64,000 bases of DNA from assembly GCF_001592265.1 (NCBI RefSeq), contig NZ_BCWP01000003.1:1-64000 (forward strand), read 5' to 3'. The position numbers were made by a program, and so were the translations under genes. Shown here in pieces: positions 54,533 to 62,596 of this stretch. This DNA is from Curvibacter delicatus NBRC 14919 (GTDB lineage Bacteria; Pseudomonadota; Gammaproteobacteria; Burkholderiales; Burkholderiaceae_C). The notes under the pieces were generated by a model, which was given only the letters and a program-made list of their open reading frames with translations, was not told the DNA's origin and did not search any database. The first letter of the stretch is position 1. The number at the start of each line of letters is the position of its first letter.

Positions 54533-55735
54533 TCATAGCGCGTCGCGCAACAGGGATGAGGACTTCATGCCATTGATGGTCATGAACGCCGTGCGCGGCG
54601 ACGGTGCCAGCAGCAGCCTGTCGACCAACGGTCCGATGGAGGTGGATTCGGGATCCACCAGCAAGACGTAGCGGCCACCGTCTTCGTCGAGCCGCCCCAC
54701 CCAGTCCAGCGCCACCAGGGTGCCCAGCACCGCTTCGAGCAGCACCGGATCAACGCGCAGCGCCTCAGCCAGACGCCCGGCATCCAGCCCGCGATGCCCG
54801 GCCTGCCCACTCTCCAGCAGCCGCGCCACGGTGTCCAGCGCCAGCGTGAATTCCCAGCCCGGCGTGCCGCCGCGGCGAGCCACGCCCATCAGCAGGCTGG
54901 GCAGGTAGGCAGTGATGACGGCGCCCAGCAGCACGATGACCCAGACCACGTAGATCCAGACCAGCAGGATCGGCACTGTGGCAAAGGCGCCATAGACCGC
55001 CGAATAGGTAGGCACCGCCTTCACATACAGTGCCAGCAGCTTCTTGGCCACCTCGATACCGGCCGCAGCAAAGATGCCGCCGGCCCAGGCGTGGCCCCAC
55101 TTCACCGGGGTGTTCGGGACGTAGTAGTAGGTGGCCGCCATGCCACCGGCCACCATGAAAAACTCCAGCAGATCCAGCAGGAAACGCACCCCCCCCGGCA
55201 TCTCCCCCACCAGACCGCGCGATGCCGAGAGCAGGTAGGACGTGATGGTCAGGCTGCCCGCCAGCAGCACAGGGCCGAGCGTGAGGGCCGCCCAGTAGAT
55301 CAGCAGACGCTGCCCCAGCGGGCGTGGCCGGCGCACGCGCCAGATGCTGTTGAGCGTGCGGTCGATGGTGAACACCAGACTCAGTGCGGTGGCGAACAGC
55401 GCCGCCAGACCGACCGCCCCGAGCCGGCTGGCCTTGCCGGCGAACTGCGTCAGGTAACCCAGCACCTGGCGGGCGATGTTGTCGGGAATCAGGCTTTCAA
55501 CGAGCCACTTCTGCAGCACCTCCTGCAGCTTGCCGAACATGGGGAAGGCGGTGAACACCGCCAGCGCCACCGTGACCAGCGGCACCAGGGCGATGATGGT
55601 GGTGAAGGTCAGGCTGCTGGCGGTCAGGCCCAGGCGGTCTTCGCGAAAGCGCTCCCGCAAGGTCAGCATCGTGTTCCGCCAAGGGAAGTGCGACAGGTTT
55701 TGGAGAAAGACGTGCAGTCGGAAGGGCTCGCTCAT
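54533..55735 (-). CDS. YihY-family inner membrane protein
   Basis: A 400-residue protein. About six transmembrane segments (30-300) carry family signatures: DRLGLTASSLTFTTIIALVP, SIWRVRRPRPLGQRLLIYW, VPNTPVKWGHAWAGG and LVWIYVVWVIVLLGA. A C-terminal soluble winged-helix-like part (about 305-390) follows. The family was once called ribonuclease BN, a name now given to a different protein. The function is unknown. It is divergent from the DUF2069 gene by only 20 bases. Confidence 0.9.
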   Translation of the reverse strand: MSEPFRLHVFLQNLSHFPWRNTMLTLRERFREDRLGLTASSLTFTTIIALVPLVTVALAVFTAFPMFGKLQEVLQKWLVESLIPDNIARQVLGYLTQFAGKASRLGAVGLAALFATALSLVFTIDRTLNSIWRVRRPRPLGQRLLIYWAALTLGPVLLAGSLTITSYLLSASRGLVGEMPGGVRFLLDLLEFFMVAGGMAATYYYVPNTPVKWGHAWAGGIFAAAGIEVAKKLLALYVKAVPTYSAVYGAFATVPILLVWIYVVWVIVLLGAVITAYLPSLLMGVARRGGTPGWEFTLALDTVARLLESGQAGHRGLDAGRLAEALRVDPVLLEAVLGTLVALDWVGRLDEDGGRYVLLVDPESTSIGPLVDRLLLAPSPRTAFMTINGMKSSSLLRDAL

Positions 55736-55755
55736 CCCGCTATGATGCCACCTCC

Positions 55756-56160
55756 ATGAATGCAATCGACCACCCTGTGCCCCCCAGCGTCCGCCTGAGT
55801 CGCCTGCTGGCCGTCGGCAGCCTGCTCGGCCTGATCCTGCTGGGCCTGGCCTGGGAGTTGTGGCTGGCGCCGCTGCGTCCCGGCGGCTCCTGGCTGGCGC
55901 TGAAAGTGCTGCCCTTGTGCATGCCGCTGGTCGGCCTGCTGAAGAACCGCATGTACACCTACCGCTGGGTCAGCCTGGTGGTCTGGCTATATTTCATCGA
56001 AGGCGTGGTGCGCGCCACCAGTGAACCGGCCCCCGGCGCCTGGCTGGCCGCACTCGAGGTGCTGCTGTGCCTCACACTGTTCACGGGCTGCACCCTGCAT
56101 GTGCGCCTGCGCCTGAAGGCCGCCAAGGCCCATCCAATGACCGAAGCTCAAACACCATGA
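55756..56160 (+). CDS. DUF2069 membrane protein
   Basis: A 134-residue protein with about four hydrophobic segments (17-37, 45-60, 73-86, 93-115), of the DUF2069 family. LVGLLKNRMYTYRWVSLVVWLYFIEG is the family signature part. The stop overlaps the ATG of the following FAD-linked dehydrogenase by four bases (ATGA). The function is unknown. Confidence 0.85.
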   Translation: MNAIDHPVPPSVRLSRLLAVGSLLGLILLGLAWELWLAPLRPGGSWLALKVLPLCMPLVGLLKNRMYTYRWVSLVVWLYFIEGVVRATSEPAPGAWLAALEVLLCLTLFTGCTLHVRLRLKAAKAHPMTEAQTP

Positions 56161-57578
56161 CATCCCCTGCCCAACTGCTTGATCAACTGCGCCAGATCGT
56201 CGGCGCTGCCAATGTATTGACCGACGGCGACCTCACCGCCTGGGAACTGGACTGGCGCCGCCGCGAACGCGGCCGTGCCCTGGCCGTGGTGCGCCCCGGC
56301 ACCACCGAGGAGGTGGCCGCCGTGGTGAAAGCCTGTGCGGCGGCCGGCGTGAGCATGGTGCCGCAAGGCGGCAACACCGGCATGGTGGTGGGCTCCACAC
56401 CCGATGCCAGCGGCACCCAGGTGGTGCTGAGCCTCACCCGCATGAACAGGGTGCGCGCGCTCGATGCCGGCAACCTGACCATCACAGTGGACGCCGGTTG
56501 CGTGCTGCAAAGCCTGCAGGATGAATGCGAGAAGGCAGGTTTCCTGTTCCCGCTCAGCCTGGCCTCAGAAGGCAGCTGTACCATCGGCGGCAATCTCGGG
56601 ACGAACGCCGGTGGTACCCAGGTGGTGCGCTATGGCAACACACGCGAGCTGTGCCTGGGGCTGGAAGTGGTGACGGCACAAGGCGAAATCTGGAACGGCC
56701 TGACCGGGCTGCGCAAGGACAACACCGGCTACGACCTGCGCCACCTCTTCATCGGCTCCGAAGGCACGCTGGGCGTGATCACCGGCGCCACCATGAAGCT
56801 GTACCCGATGCCCAAAGCGCAGCTGACCGCCTTTGCCGCCGTGCCTTCGCTGGAAGATGCCGTGAAACTGCTGGGCCTGGCGCACCAGCACCTGAGCTCA
56901 GGCCTGACCGGCTTCGAGGTCATGGGCCAGTTCGCGCTCAGCCTGGTGGCCAAACACTTCCCACAGCAGCGCGTGCCCTTCTGGCAGGAGTCGCCCTGGT
57001 GCGTGGTGCTGGAGAACTCCGACAACGAATCGGAAGCCCATGCGCGCGACTGCTTCGAGCGTCTGCTGGAAGCTGCCATGGAAGCCGGCCACGTGACGGA
57101 CGCCGTGGTGGCCGAGAGCATGGCCCAGGCCCATGCGCTGTGGCACATCCGCGAGAGCATTCCGCTGGCGCAGGCCGAAGAGGGCCTGAACATCAAGCAC
57201 GACATCTCGATCAACGTCTCGCGCATCCCCGAATTCGTGAACGAAACCAATGCCCTGCTGCTGGAACGCTTCCCCGGCGCACGCCTGGTGACCTACGGCC
57301 ACCTGGGTGACGGCAACCTGCACTACAACGTGCAGGCGCCGGAGGGTGACGACCAGGCCCGCTTTCTGAACGAGGAAGAAGCGCCGATGAACGAACTGGT
57401 GTACGAGGTAGTGGATCGCTACAACGGTTCGATCTCGGCCGAGCACGGCATCGGCAGCCTGAAGGCTGACAAGCTGGCGCACCACAAGTCGCCAGTGGCC
57501 TTGGGGCTCATGCGTTCGATCAAGCAGGCGCTGGACCCGCAGAACCTGATGAACCCGAACCGGGTCATCAAGGCCTGA
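56157..57578 (+). CDS. FAD-linked D-2-hydroxyacid dehydrogenase (GlcD/D2HGDH-like)
   Basis: A 473-residue flavoenzyme: an N-terminal PCMH-type FAD domain at about 35-220 (VVRPGTTEEVAAVVKACA, PQGGNTGMVVGSTP, NLGTNAGGTQVVRYGNTREL) and a C-terminal FAD-oxidase domain with HLGDGNLHYNV and SAEHGIGSLKADKL. It oxidises a D-2-hydroxy acid, such as D-2-hydroxyglutarate or D-lactate. The ATG at 56157 overlaps the upstream stop; the ORF opening at 56067 is not needed. Confidence 0.93.
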   Translation: MTSPAQLLDQLRQIVGAANVLTDGDLTAWELDWRRRERGRALAVVRPGTTEEVAAVVKACAAAGVSMVPQGGNTGMVVGSTPDASGTQVVLSLTRMNRVRALDAGNLTITVDAGCVLQSLQDECEKAGFLFPLSLASEGSCTIGGNLGTNAGGTQVVRYGNTRELCLGLEVVTAQGEIWNGLTGLRKDNTGYDLRHLFIGSEGTLGVITGATMKLYPMPKAQLTAFAAVPSLEDAVKLLGLAHQHLSSGLTGFEVMGQFALSLVAKHFPQQRVPFWQESPWCVVLENSDNESEAHARDCFERLLEAAMEAGHVTDAVVAESMAQAHALWHIRESIPLAQAEEGLNIKHDISINVSRIPEFVNETNALLLERFPGARLVTYGHLGDGNLHYNVQAPEGDDQARFLNEEEAPMNELVYEVVDRYNGSISAEHGIGSLKADKLAHHKSPVALGLMRSIKQALDPQNLMNPNRVIKA

Positions 57579-57594
57579 GCCCCTGTCGAGCCCT

Positions 57595-57954
57595 TCAGCC
57601 TTTCATGTAGCGCTGCAGCAGTGCCTTCAGCTCCTCTGAAGCGCCTTTGAACTGCAGCCCGATGACGAACCCACTGCGTTGGCCACTGTAGGTGCAGTGG
57701 GCGACGGTGGCTGCAACCTGGACCTTGTGCATGCTGCCGTCCGGCAGCAGCAGCGTGAAAGACAGGTTGCACGGGGTGGCCGGCGCCAGATTCACGTCGA
57801 CGACAAGGCTCATGCCGCCGGTACTGACATCGACGGAGCGGACCTCCATCTCCGGCTTGCCGGCCAGCGCCACGCGGACGCGCACCCTCAAAGGTTTGCG
57901 CTCAACCTGCCGGCGTTCATCGCCTGACGAGGCGGACGTAAGAATCGATGACAT
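57595..57954 (-). CDS. PilZ-domain protein (putative c-di-GMP receptor)
   Basis: A 119-residue single-PilZ-domain protein. The c-di-GMP-binding motifs are RRQVERKPLRVRV near residue 14-26 and DVSTGGMSL near 44-52. A frame extends upstream to 58356, but the ATG at 57954 follows GTGAGGAATTC and starts just before the PilZ motif. It probably links c-di-GMP levels to motility, attachment or other outputs. It is convergent with the FAD-linked gene. Confidence 0.88.
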   Translation of the reverse strand: MSSILTSASSGDERRQVERKPLRVRVRVALAGKPEMEVRSVDVSTGGMSLVVDVNLAPATPCNLSFTLLLPDGSMHKVQVAATVAHCTYSGQRSGFVIGLQFKGASEELKALLQRYMKG

Positions 57955-58084
57955 GAATTCCTCACCTGATACGTTGCAGTTCACATCACTGCTTTTTTGT
58001 TTGATACCACTATAAAGCAGCATCATGACGGTCTTCGCCAGGGCCGTGCAGAGGCGGTCCGACTTGTAGGAAAATGCCTTTCTT

Positions 58085-58918
58085 ATGACCACCCGCCCCA
58101 TCCGCTCCCAGTACGAAGACTTCATGCGCCACGTGTACACCACGGGCGTCACCAAGACCGACCGCACCGGCACCGGCACGCGCAGCGTGTTCGGCCACCA
58201 GATGCGCTTCGACCTGAATGAAGGCTTTCCGCTGGTGACCACCAAGAAGGTGCACCTCAAGTCCATCATCCAGGAGCTGCTGTGGTTCCTCACCGGTTCC
58301 AGCAACAACAACTGGCTGAAGGAGCGAGGCGTCACCATCTGGGACGAGTGGGCCAAACCCGATGGCGATCTGGGACCGGTCTACGGCGTGCAGTGGCGCA
58401 GCTGGCCAACGCCGGACGGCGGCCACATCGACCAGATCGCCGACGTGATCAAGACCCTCAAGTCCAACCCGGACTCGCGCCGCATCATCGTCAGCGCCTG
58501 GAACGTGGCCGAGCTGAACAAGATGGCGCTCATGCCCTGCCATGCCTTTTTCCAGTTCTACGTCGCGCCCTCGCAGGTGGCCGGCGAGCCCGGCAAGCTG
58601 AGCTGCCAGCTCTACCAGCGCAGCGCCGACATCTTCCTCGGTGTGCCCTTCAACATCGCCAGCTACGCCCTGCTGACCCACATGGTGGCGCAACAGTGCG
58701 ACCTGGCTGTGGGCGACTTCATCTGGACTGGCGGCGACTGCCACATCTACAGCAACCACCACGAGCAGGTGGAACTCCAGTTGAGCCGCACGCCCTTTGC
58801 CTACCCGACACTCAACATCAAGCGCCGGCCGGCCTCGATCTTCGAGTACGACTACGAGGACTTCGAGGTGCTGGACTACCAGTGCCATCCGGCCATCAAG
58901 GCGCCGGTGGCCGTGTGA
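58085..58918 (+). CDS. thyA: Thymidylate synthase
   Basis: A 277-residue enzyme that makes dTMP from dUMP and methylene-tetrahydrofolate. The start ([20 protein letters not shown]) and the active-site Cys152 in [11 protein letters not shown] are clear, along with [15 protein letters not shown]. The stop overlaps the GTG of the next reading frame by four bases. The dihydrofolate it makes is recycled by folA, 277 bases downstream. Confidence 0.97.
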   Translation: MTTRPIRSQYEDFMRHVYTTGVTKTDRTGTGTRSVFGHQMRFDLNEGFPLVTTKKVHLKSIIQELLWFLTGSSNNNWLKERGVTIWDEWAKPDGDLGPVYGVQWRSWPTPDGGHIDQIADVIKTLKSNPDSRRIIVSAWNVAELNKMALMPCHAFFQFYVAPSQVAGEPGKLSCQLYQRSADIFLGVPFNIASYALLTHMVAQQCDLAVGDFIWTGGDCHIYSNHHEQVELQLSRTPFAYPTLNIKRRPASIFEYDYEDFEVLDYQCHPAIKAPVAV

Positions 58919-59199
58919 TCAGCAAAAAACAGTTGCTGGCCCTGGTGGCCCTCACGCTGATGTGGGGCATCAACTGGCCGATGATGAAACTCTCGCTGCG
59001 AGAGCTGTCGCCCATGTACTTCCGTGCCTGCACCATGAGCGTGATGGCCATTCCCCTGGTAGGCACCCTGAGCGCCTCCGTCATCGTGGGCGAATGGCCG
59101 CACTGGCAGGATTTCGTGGCCATTGCGTTCGTCATGGCCGCCATTGCCGCCGTCTTGCTGCCCCCGCGTGCGCCACGTCTCCAAGGAAAACCCGCATGA
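58915..59199 (+). pseudogene. Internally deleted EamA/DMT-family transporter remnant
   Basis: A 94-residue frame starting GTG at 58915, overlapping the thyA stop (GTGA) and ending on the folA start (ATGA). The N part (LLALVALTLMWGINWPMMKL, SPMYFRA) is the first helix of an EamA transporter; the C part (MSVMAIPLVGTLSASVIVGE, FVAIAFVMAAIAAVLLPP) is its last two helices. A normal member has about 300 residues and ten helices, so some 200 residues are missing between about residues 38 and 42, in frame. It looks like an in-frame deletion kept because of coupling between thyA and folA. Function as a three-helix protein is unlikely but not excluded. Confidence 0.72.
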
Positions 59200-59690
59200 A
59201 AATTCACATCATCTTCGCCCGCGCCGCCAATGGTGTGATCGGCAAGGACGGCACCATGCCCTGGCACCTGCCAGAGGATCTGGCCCACTTCAAGCGCACC
59301 ACGCTGGGCTGTCCGGTGATCATGGGGCGCAAGACCTGGGAATCGCTCCCCGCCCGCTTCCGCCCCCTGCCCGGCCGCGTCAATGTGGTGGTGACCCGCC
59401 AGCACGACTGGCAGGACACGGGCGCCAGCGTGGCCCATTCGCTGCCGGAAGCGCTAGCCCTGTGCGGTAAAGCACCGGATGCCTGGATCATCGGCGGCGC
59501 CGAGATCTACGCCCAGTCGCTGCCCTTGGCCAGCACGGCCGTCATCACCGAGATCGAGGCCGACTTCGATGGGGACGCCTTTGCGCCACAATTCGGCCCC
59601 GAGTGGAAGGAAGTGGCACGCGAGCGCCACACGGCCACCAACGGTTTGCACTTCAGTTTTGTCACCTACCAGCGCACAGAAGGAAATTGA
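59196..59690 (+). CDS. folA: Dihydrofolate reductase
   Basis: A 164-residue enzyme: IHIIFARAANGVIGKDGTMPWHLPEDL with the catalytic acid in the PEDLAHFK region, PVIMGRKTWESLP and WIIGGAEIYAQSLP. It reduces dihydrofolate with NADPH, restoring the cofactor used up by thyA. The ATG at 59196 follows CCAAGGAAAACCC inside the remnant gene. It shares the thyA transcript. Confidence 0.96.
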   Translation: MKIHIIFARAANGVIGKDGTMPWHLPEDLAHFKRTTLGCPVIMGRKTWESLPARFRPLPGRVNVVVTRQHDWQDTGASVAHSLPEALALCGKAPDAWIIGGAEIYAQSLPLASTAVITEIEADFDGDAFAPQFGPEWKEVARERHTATNGLHFSFVTYQRTEGN

Positions 59691-59691
59691 T

Positions 59692-60282
59692 ATGTCCGGA
59701 CACGGTTTTCACGTCCACGGCCCGCACGACCACGAACTGGAACACGCCCAGCAGGGTGGCCACGGCGATCATGGCAGCGGCATGACCAACCAGATCGCGA
59801 TGTTCACCGCCATCATCGCCACCGTGGGCGCCATCTTCGCCTACATGGGCGGTGCCACCCAGGCCAATGCCGGCCTGTACAAGAACAACGCCGCCATCAA
59901 GAAGACGGAAGCCTCCAACCAGTGGAACTACTTCCAGTCCAAGAGCACCAAGCAGTCGTTGGCCGAGGTCTCGCGCGACCTGACTTCGCGCGAGGGCGAG
60001 AAGGACAAATACCAGGCCAAGATCGACCGCTACGAGAAAGAAAAGAACGAGATCAAGGCCGTGGCCGAGAAGCTCGAAGCCGACGCCACCGAGTGGGACA
60101 AGAAGAGTGACGAGCAGATGCACCAGCACCACCGCTGGGCCCAGGCCACCACCGTGCTGCAGGTCTGCATCGCCCTGGCCGCCATTGCCCTGCTGACGCG
60201 CAAGAAGTGGCTGGAGTACGCCATGTTCGGCACCGGCGGGCTCGGCATCGTTGTCGGCGCCTTGGCGGCGCTACACATTTGA
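59692..60282 (+). CDS. DUF4337-family membrane protein with His-rich N terminus
   Basis: A 196-residue protein. The first 30 residues hold nine His (GHGFHVHGPHDHELEH and more), possibly metal-binding. A transmembrane segment is at about 36-55, a long coiled coil at about 75-140 (KSTKQSLAEVSRDLTSREGE, KIDRYEKEKNEIKAVAEKL), then two hydrophobic segments at about 150-195. This plan fits DUF4337. It starts one base after the folA stop, so co-transcription is likely. The last three codons and the stop come from the repeat at 60270-60295. The function is unknown. Confidence 0.85.
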   Translation: MSGHGFHVHGPHDHELEHAQQGGHGDHGSGMTNQIAMFTAIIATVGAIFAYMGGATQANAGLYKNNAAIKKTEASNQWNYFQSKSTKQSLAEVSRDLTSREGEKDKYQAKIDRYEKEKNEIKAVAEKLEADATEWDKKSDEQMHQHHRWAQATTVLQVCIALAAIALLTRKKWLEYAMFGTGGLGIVVGALAALHI

Positions 60283-60295
60283 TAGCTGTCCGCGC
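60270..60295 (+). repeat. Short dispersed repeat at the end of the DUF4337 gene
   Basis: GCTACACATTTGATAGCTG followed by TCCGCGC. Ungapped, it agrees at 23 of 26 positions with 33194-33219. It supplies the last residues and TGA of the upstream gene, and an AAGCGCT follows nearby at about 60306, another part often seen with this repeat type. Confidence 0.7.
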
Positions 60296-60335
60296 ATACC
60301 CGACAAGCGCTGAGACCTGAAAACATACAGAACCC

Positions 60336-61106
60336 ATGAAGCTCGCCACCTGGAACATCAACTCGCTCAACGTGCGGCTGCCGCAGGTGCTGGACTGGCT
60401 GGCCGCCAACCCGGTGGACGTGCTGGCGCTGCAGGAACTCAAGCTCACCGACGACAAGTTCCCGTTCGACGCCTTCACGCAAGCCGGCTATTCAGCGCAG
60501 TGTTTCGGCCAGAAGACCTACAACGGCGTGGCCCTGCTGACGCGCACGCCCGCCACCCACGTGGTGCGCAACATCCCGGGGTTTGACGACGACATGGCGC
60601 GCGTCATCAGCGCTGACGTGGGTGAACTGCGGGTGGTGGGGGCCTATTTCCCCAATGGGCAGGAACCGGGCTCGGACAAGTTTGAGTACAAGATGGCCTG
60701 GCTCAAGGGCTTGCGCGACTGGCTGCGCCAGGAACTGGTTGCGCACCCGAAGCTGGTGCTGATGGGTGACTACAACATCACCTTCGACGACGCCGATGTC
60801 TGGGACCCGGTGGGCCTGAAGGACACCATCCACTGCACCGAAGAGGAGCGCTACCAGCTGCGCGCCTTGATCGCGCTGGGCCTGCATGACGCGTTCCGGC
60901 TGTTCGGGCAGCCCGAGAAAAGCTATTCGTGGTGGGACTACCGCGACTTCGCCTTCCGCCGCAACCGCGGCCTGCGCATCGACCACATCCTGGTCAGCGA
61001 TGTGCTGAAGCCGCTGGTAACGGCCTGCACCATCGACAAGGCACCGCGCAAGAACGAACGGCCGAGCGACCACGCGCCGGTCATTGTCGAGCTTCAAGCC
61101 GCCTAG
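60336..61106 (+). CDS. xthA: Exodeoxyribonuclease III (ExoIII/AP endonuclease)
   Basis: A 256-residue DNA-repair nuclease that cuts at abasic sites and degrades 3' ends. Signatures: LATWNINSLNVRLPQVLDWL (metal-binding Asn), LALQELKLTDDKFP (Glu), GAYFPNGQEPGSDKFEYKMAWL, LMGDYNITFDDADVWDP, and the C-terminal RIDHILVSD and SDHAPVIVEL. The length is normal. It is 53 bases after the DUF4337 gene. Confidence 0.96.
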   Translation: MKLATWNINSLNVRLPQVLDWLAANPVDVLALQELKLTDDKFPFDAFTQAGYSAQCFGQKTYNGVALLTRTPATHVVRNIPGFDDDMARVISADVGELRVVGAYFPNGQEPGSDKFEYKMAWLKGLRDWLRQELVAHPKLVLMGDYNITFDDADVWDPVGLKDTIHCTEEERYQLRALIALGLHDAFRLFGQPEKSYSWWDYRDFAFRRNRGLRIDHILVSDVLKPLVTACTIDKAPRKNERPSDHAPVIVELQAA

Positions 61107-61126
61107 TCCCCTGCGGCAGACGGCGC

Positions 61127-62524
61127 TCAGGCCGGCTGCGCTGACGCCGGAGCCCGCAGTGGCACCCGCAGGGTAAAGATGGTGCCGGCACCGGGCTGGC
61201 TGCTCACGTCGACCTGCCCGCCGAGCACCTCGGTCACGATGTTGTGCACGATGTGCAGCCCCAGGCCGGAGCCGCCCTGGCCAAGCCGGGTGGTGAAAAA
61301 GGGATCGAACACCCGCTTCAGGTTGTCGGCGGGAATGCCCACACCGTTGTCGCGCACCTCGATCTGCACCTCGTCGGCGTTGATGTCATGGGCATGCACC
61401 TCGATGCGGCCACGCTTTCCATCCACAAAGGCATGGGTCATCGCGTTGTTGATCAGGTTGTCCAGAACCTGCCCGAGCGGGCCCGGATAGCTGTCCAGTT
61501 CCAGCCCGCTGGCGATGTCCGCCTGTACCTCGCAGCCGGAGCGGCTGATCACCGGGCTGAGGGTGATGACGATTTCCGAGACGATGTCCTGCAGGTTGAA
61601 TTGCCGGCGCTGTGAACTGGCCCGATCCACCGCCACCTGCTTGAAGCTGCGCACCAGATCGCCGGCTCGCATCAGGTTGCGCACCAGCACCTCGGTGGCA
61701 AACCGGGCATCAGCCATGCATTGATCCAGTTCCGAGCGGCGCAGGCCCGCCTTGATCTGTCCTTCAAACGCCTGCAAGCGGTGCTCCAGCGTGGTGGCCA
61801 CAGTCAGGCTGTTGCCGATCGGCGTATTGAGCTCATGGGCAACGCCGGCCACCAGCGATCCCAGGGCCGCCATTTTTTCCGACCGGACCAGTTCATCCTG
61901 GGCCCGGTGCAAGTTGTCCAAAGCCTGGGCCAGCTCGGCGTTGGCCTGCTCCAACTTGAGTGTGCGCTGCCGCACCCGCTCTTCCAGTTGCTGGTTGATG
62001 TCGCGAATGGCCTGCTCTGCCGTGCGCTGGGCTGTGATGTCCTTCACAGCCAGCATCAGGTACTTTTCCCCGTCGGACTCAAAGGTGCTGGCGGATACCT
62101 TGGTATAGAACTGCTGCCCCTGCTTGCGCTTGAAAGTCACATCGAAGTCGCGCACCTCGCCTTCGCGCTGCAGGATGCCAATCAGCTGGGTACGTTGCTC
62201 AAGGACCGCCCAGATGTCCAACTCGGCCGAGGTATGGCCAATGGCCTCTTCCCGCGTGAAGCCACTCAAGGCTTCCCAGTTGTGATTGACTTCAATATAC
62301 CGGCCATCCGCCATGCGCGTGATGGTCAGGGTGTCGGGCACCAGGTTGAACACCTTGGCAAAAATGGCGTCGCGTTTGCGCAGCGATTCTTCCGCTTCGA
62401 CACTGAACACGGCCTCCATCGGCACCTCCGGCACCACGGTGGACACACCACGGCGCCGGCCCAGGAAAAAACCCAGCCCCAGCCCTGCGGCCAGCAAGGC
62501 CAGTGCAATGCCTAACGTCCCCAT
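61127..62524 (-). CDS. PAS-domain sensor histidine kinase
   Basis: A 465-residue kinase. A membrane helix lies at about 4-24, a PAS domain at about 45-165, a coiled coil of about 170-220, then a HisKA-like domain with the phospho-acceptor His in VAGVAHELNTPIGNSL (about 238) and a HATPase domain with DNGVGIP and GQGGSGLGLHIVHN. The His box, HELNTPIGN, is that of another kinase branch than the usual HELRTPL. The ATG at 62524 starts MGTLGIALALL. It lies 72 bases downstream of the ntrC-like gene on the same strand. No cognate regulator is in view except perhaps that one, which is weakly supported. Confidence 0.9.
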   Translation of the reverse strand: MGTLGIALALLAAGLGLGFFLGRRRGVSTVVPEVPMEAVFSVEAEESLRKRDAIFAKVFNLVPDTLTITRMADGRYIEVNHNWEALSGFTREEAIGHTSAELDIWAVLEQRTQLIGILQREGEVRDFDVTFKRKQGQQFYTKVSASTFESDGEKYLMLAVKDITAQRTAEQAIRDINQQLEERVRQRTLKLEQANAELAQALDNLHRAQDELVRSEKMAALGSLVAGVAHELNTPIGNSLTVATTLEHRLQAFEGQIKAGLRRSELDQCMADARFATEVLVRNLMRAGDLVRSFKQVAVDRASSQRRQFNLQDIVSEIVITLSPVISRSGCEVQADIASGLELDSYPGPLGQVLDNLINNAMTHAFVDGKRGRIEVHAHDINADEVQIEVRDNGVGIPADNLKRVFDPFFTTRLGQGGSGLGLHIVHNIVTEVLGGQVDVSSQPGAGTIFTLRVPLRAPASAQPA

Positions 62525-62596
62525 TGAATTGACTCCATCGATGCCATGCGTCCTGCACGGCATTATGGATGGACCTCATGACACTCGCCAGCGAGC

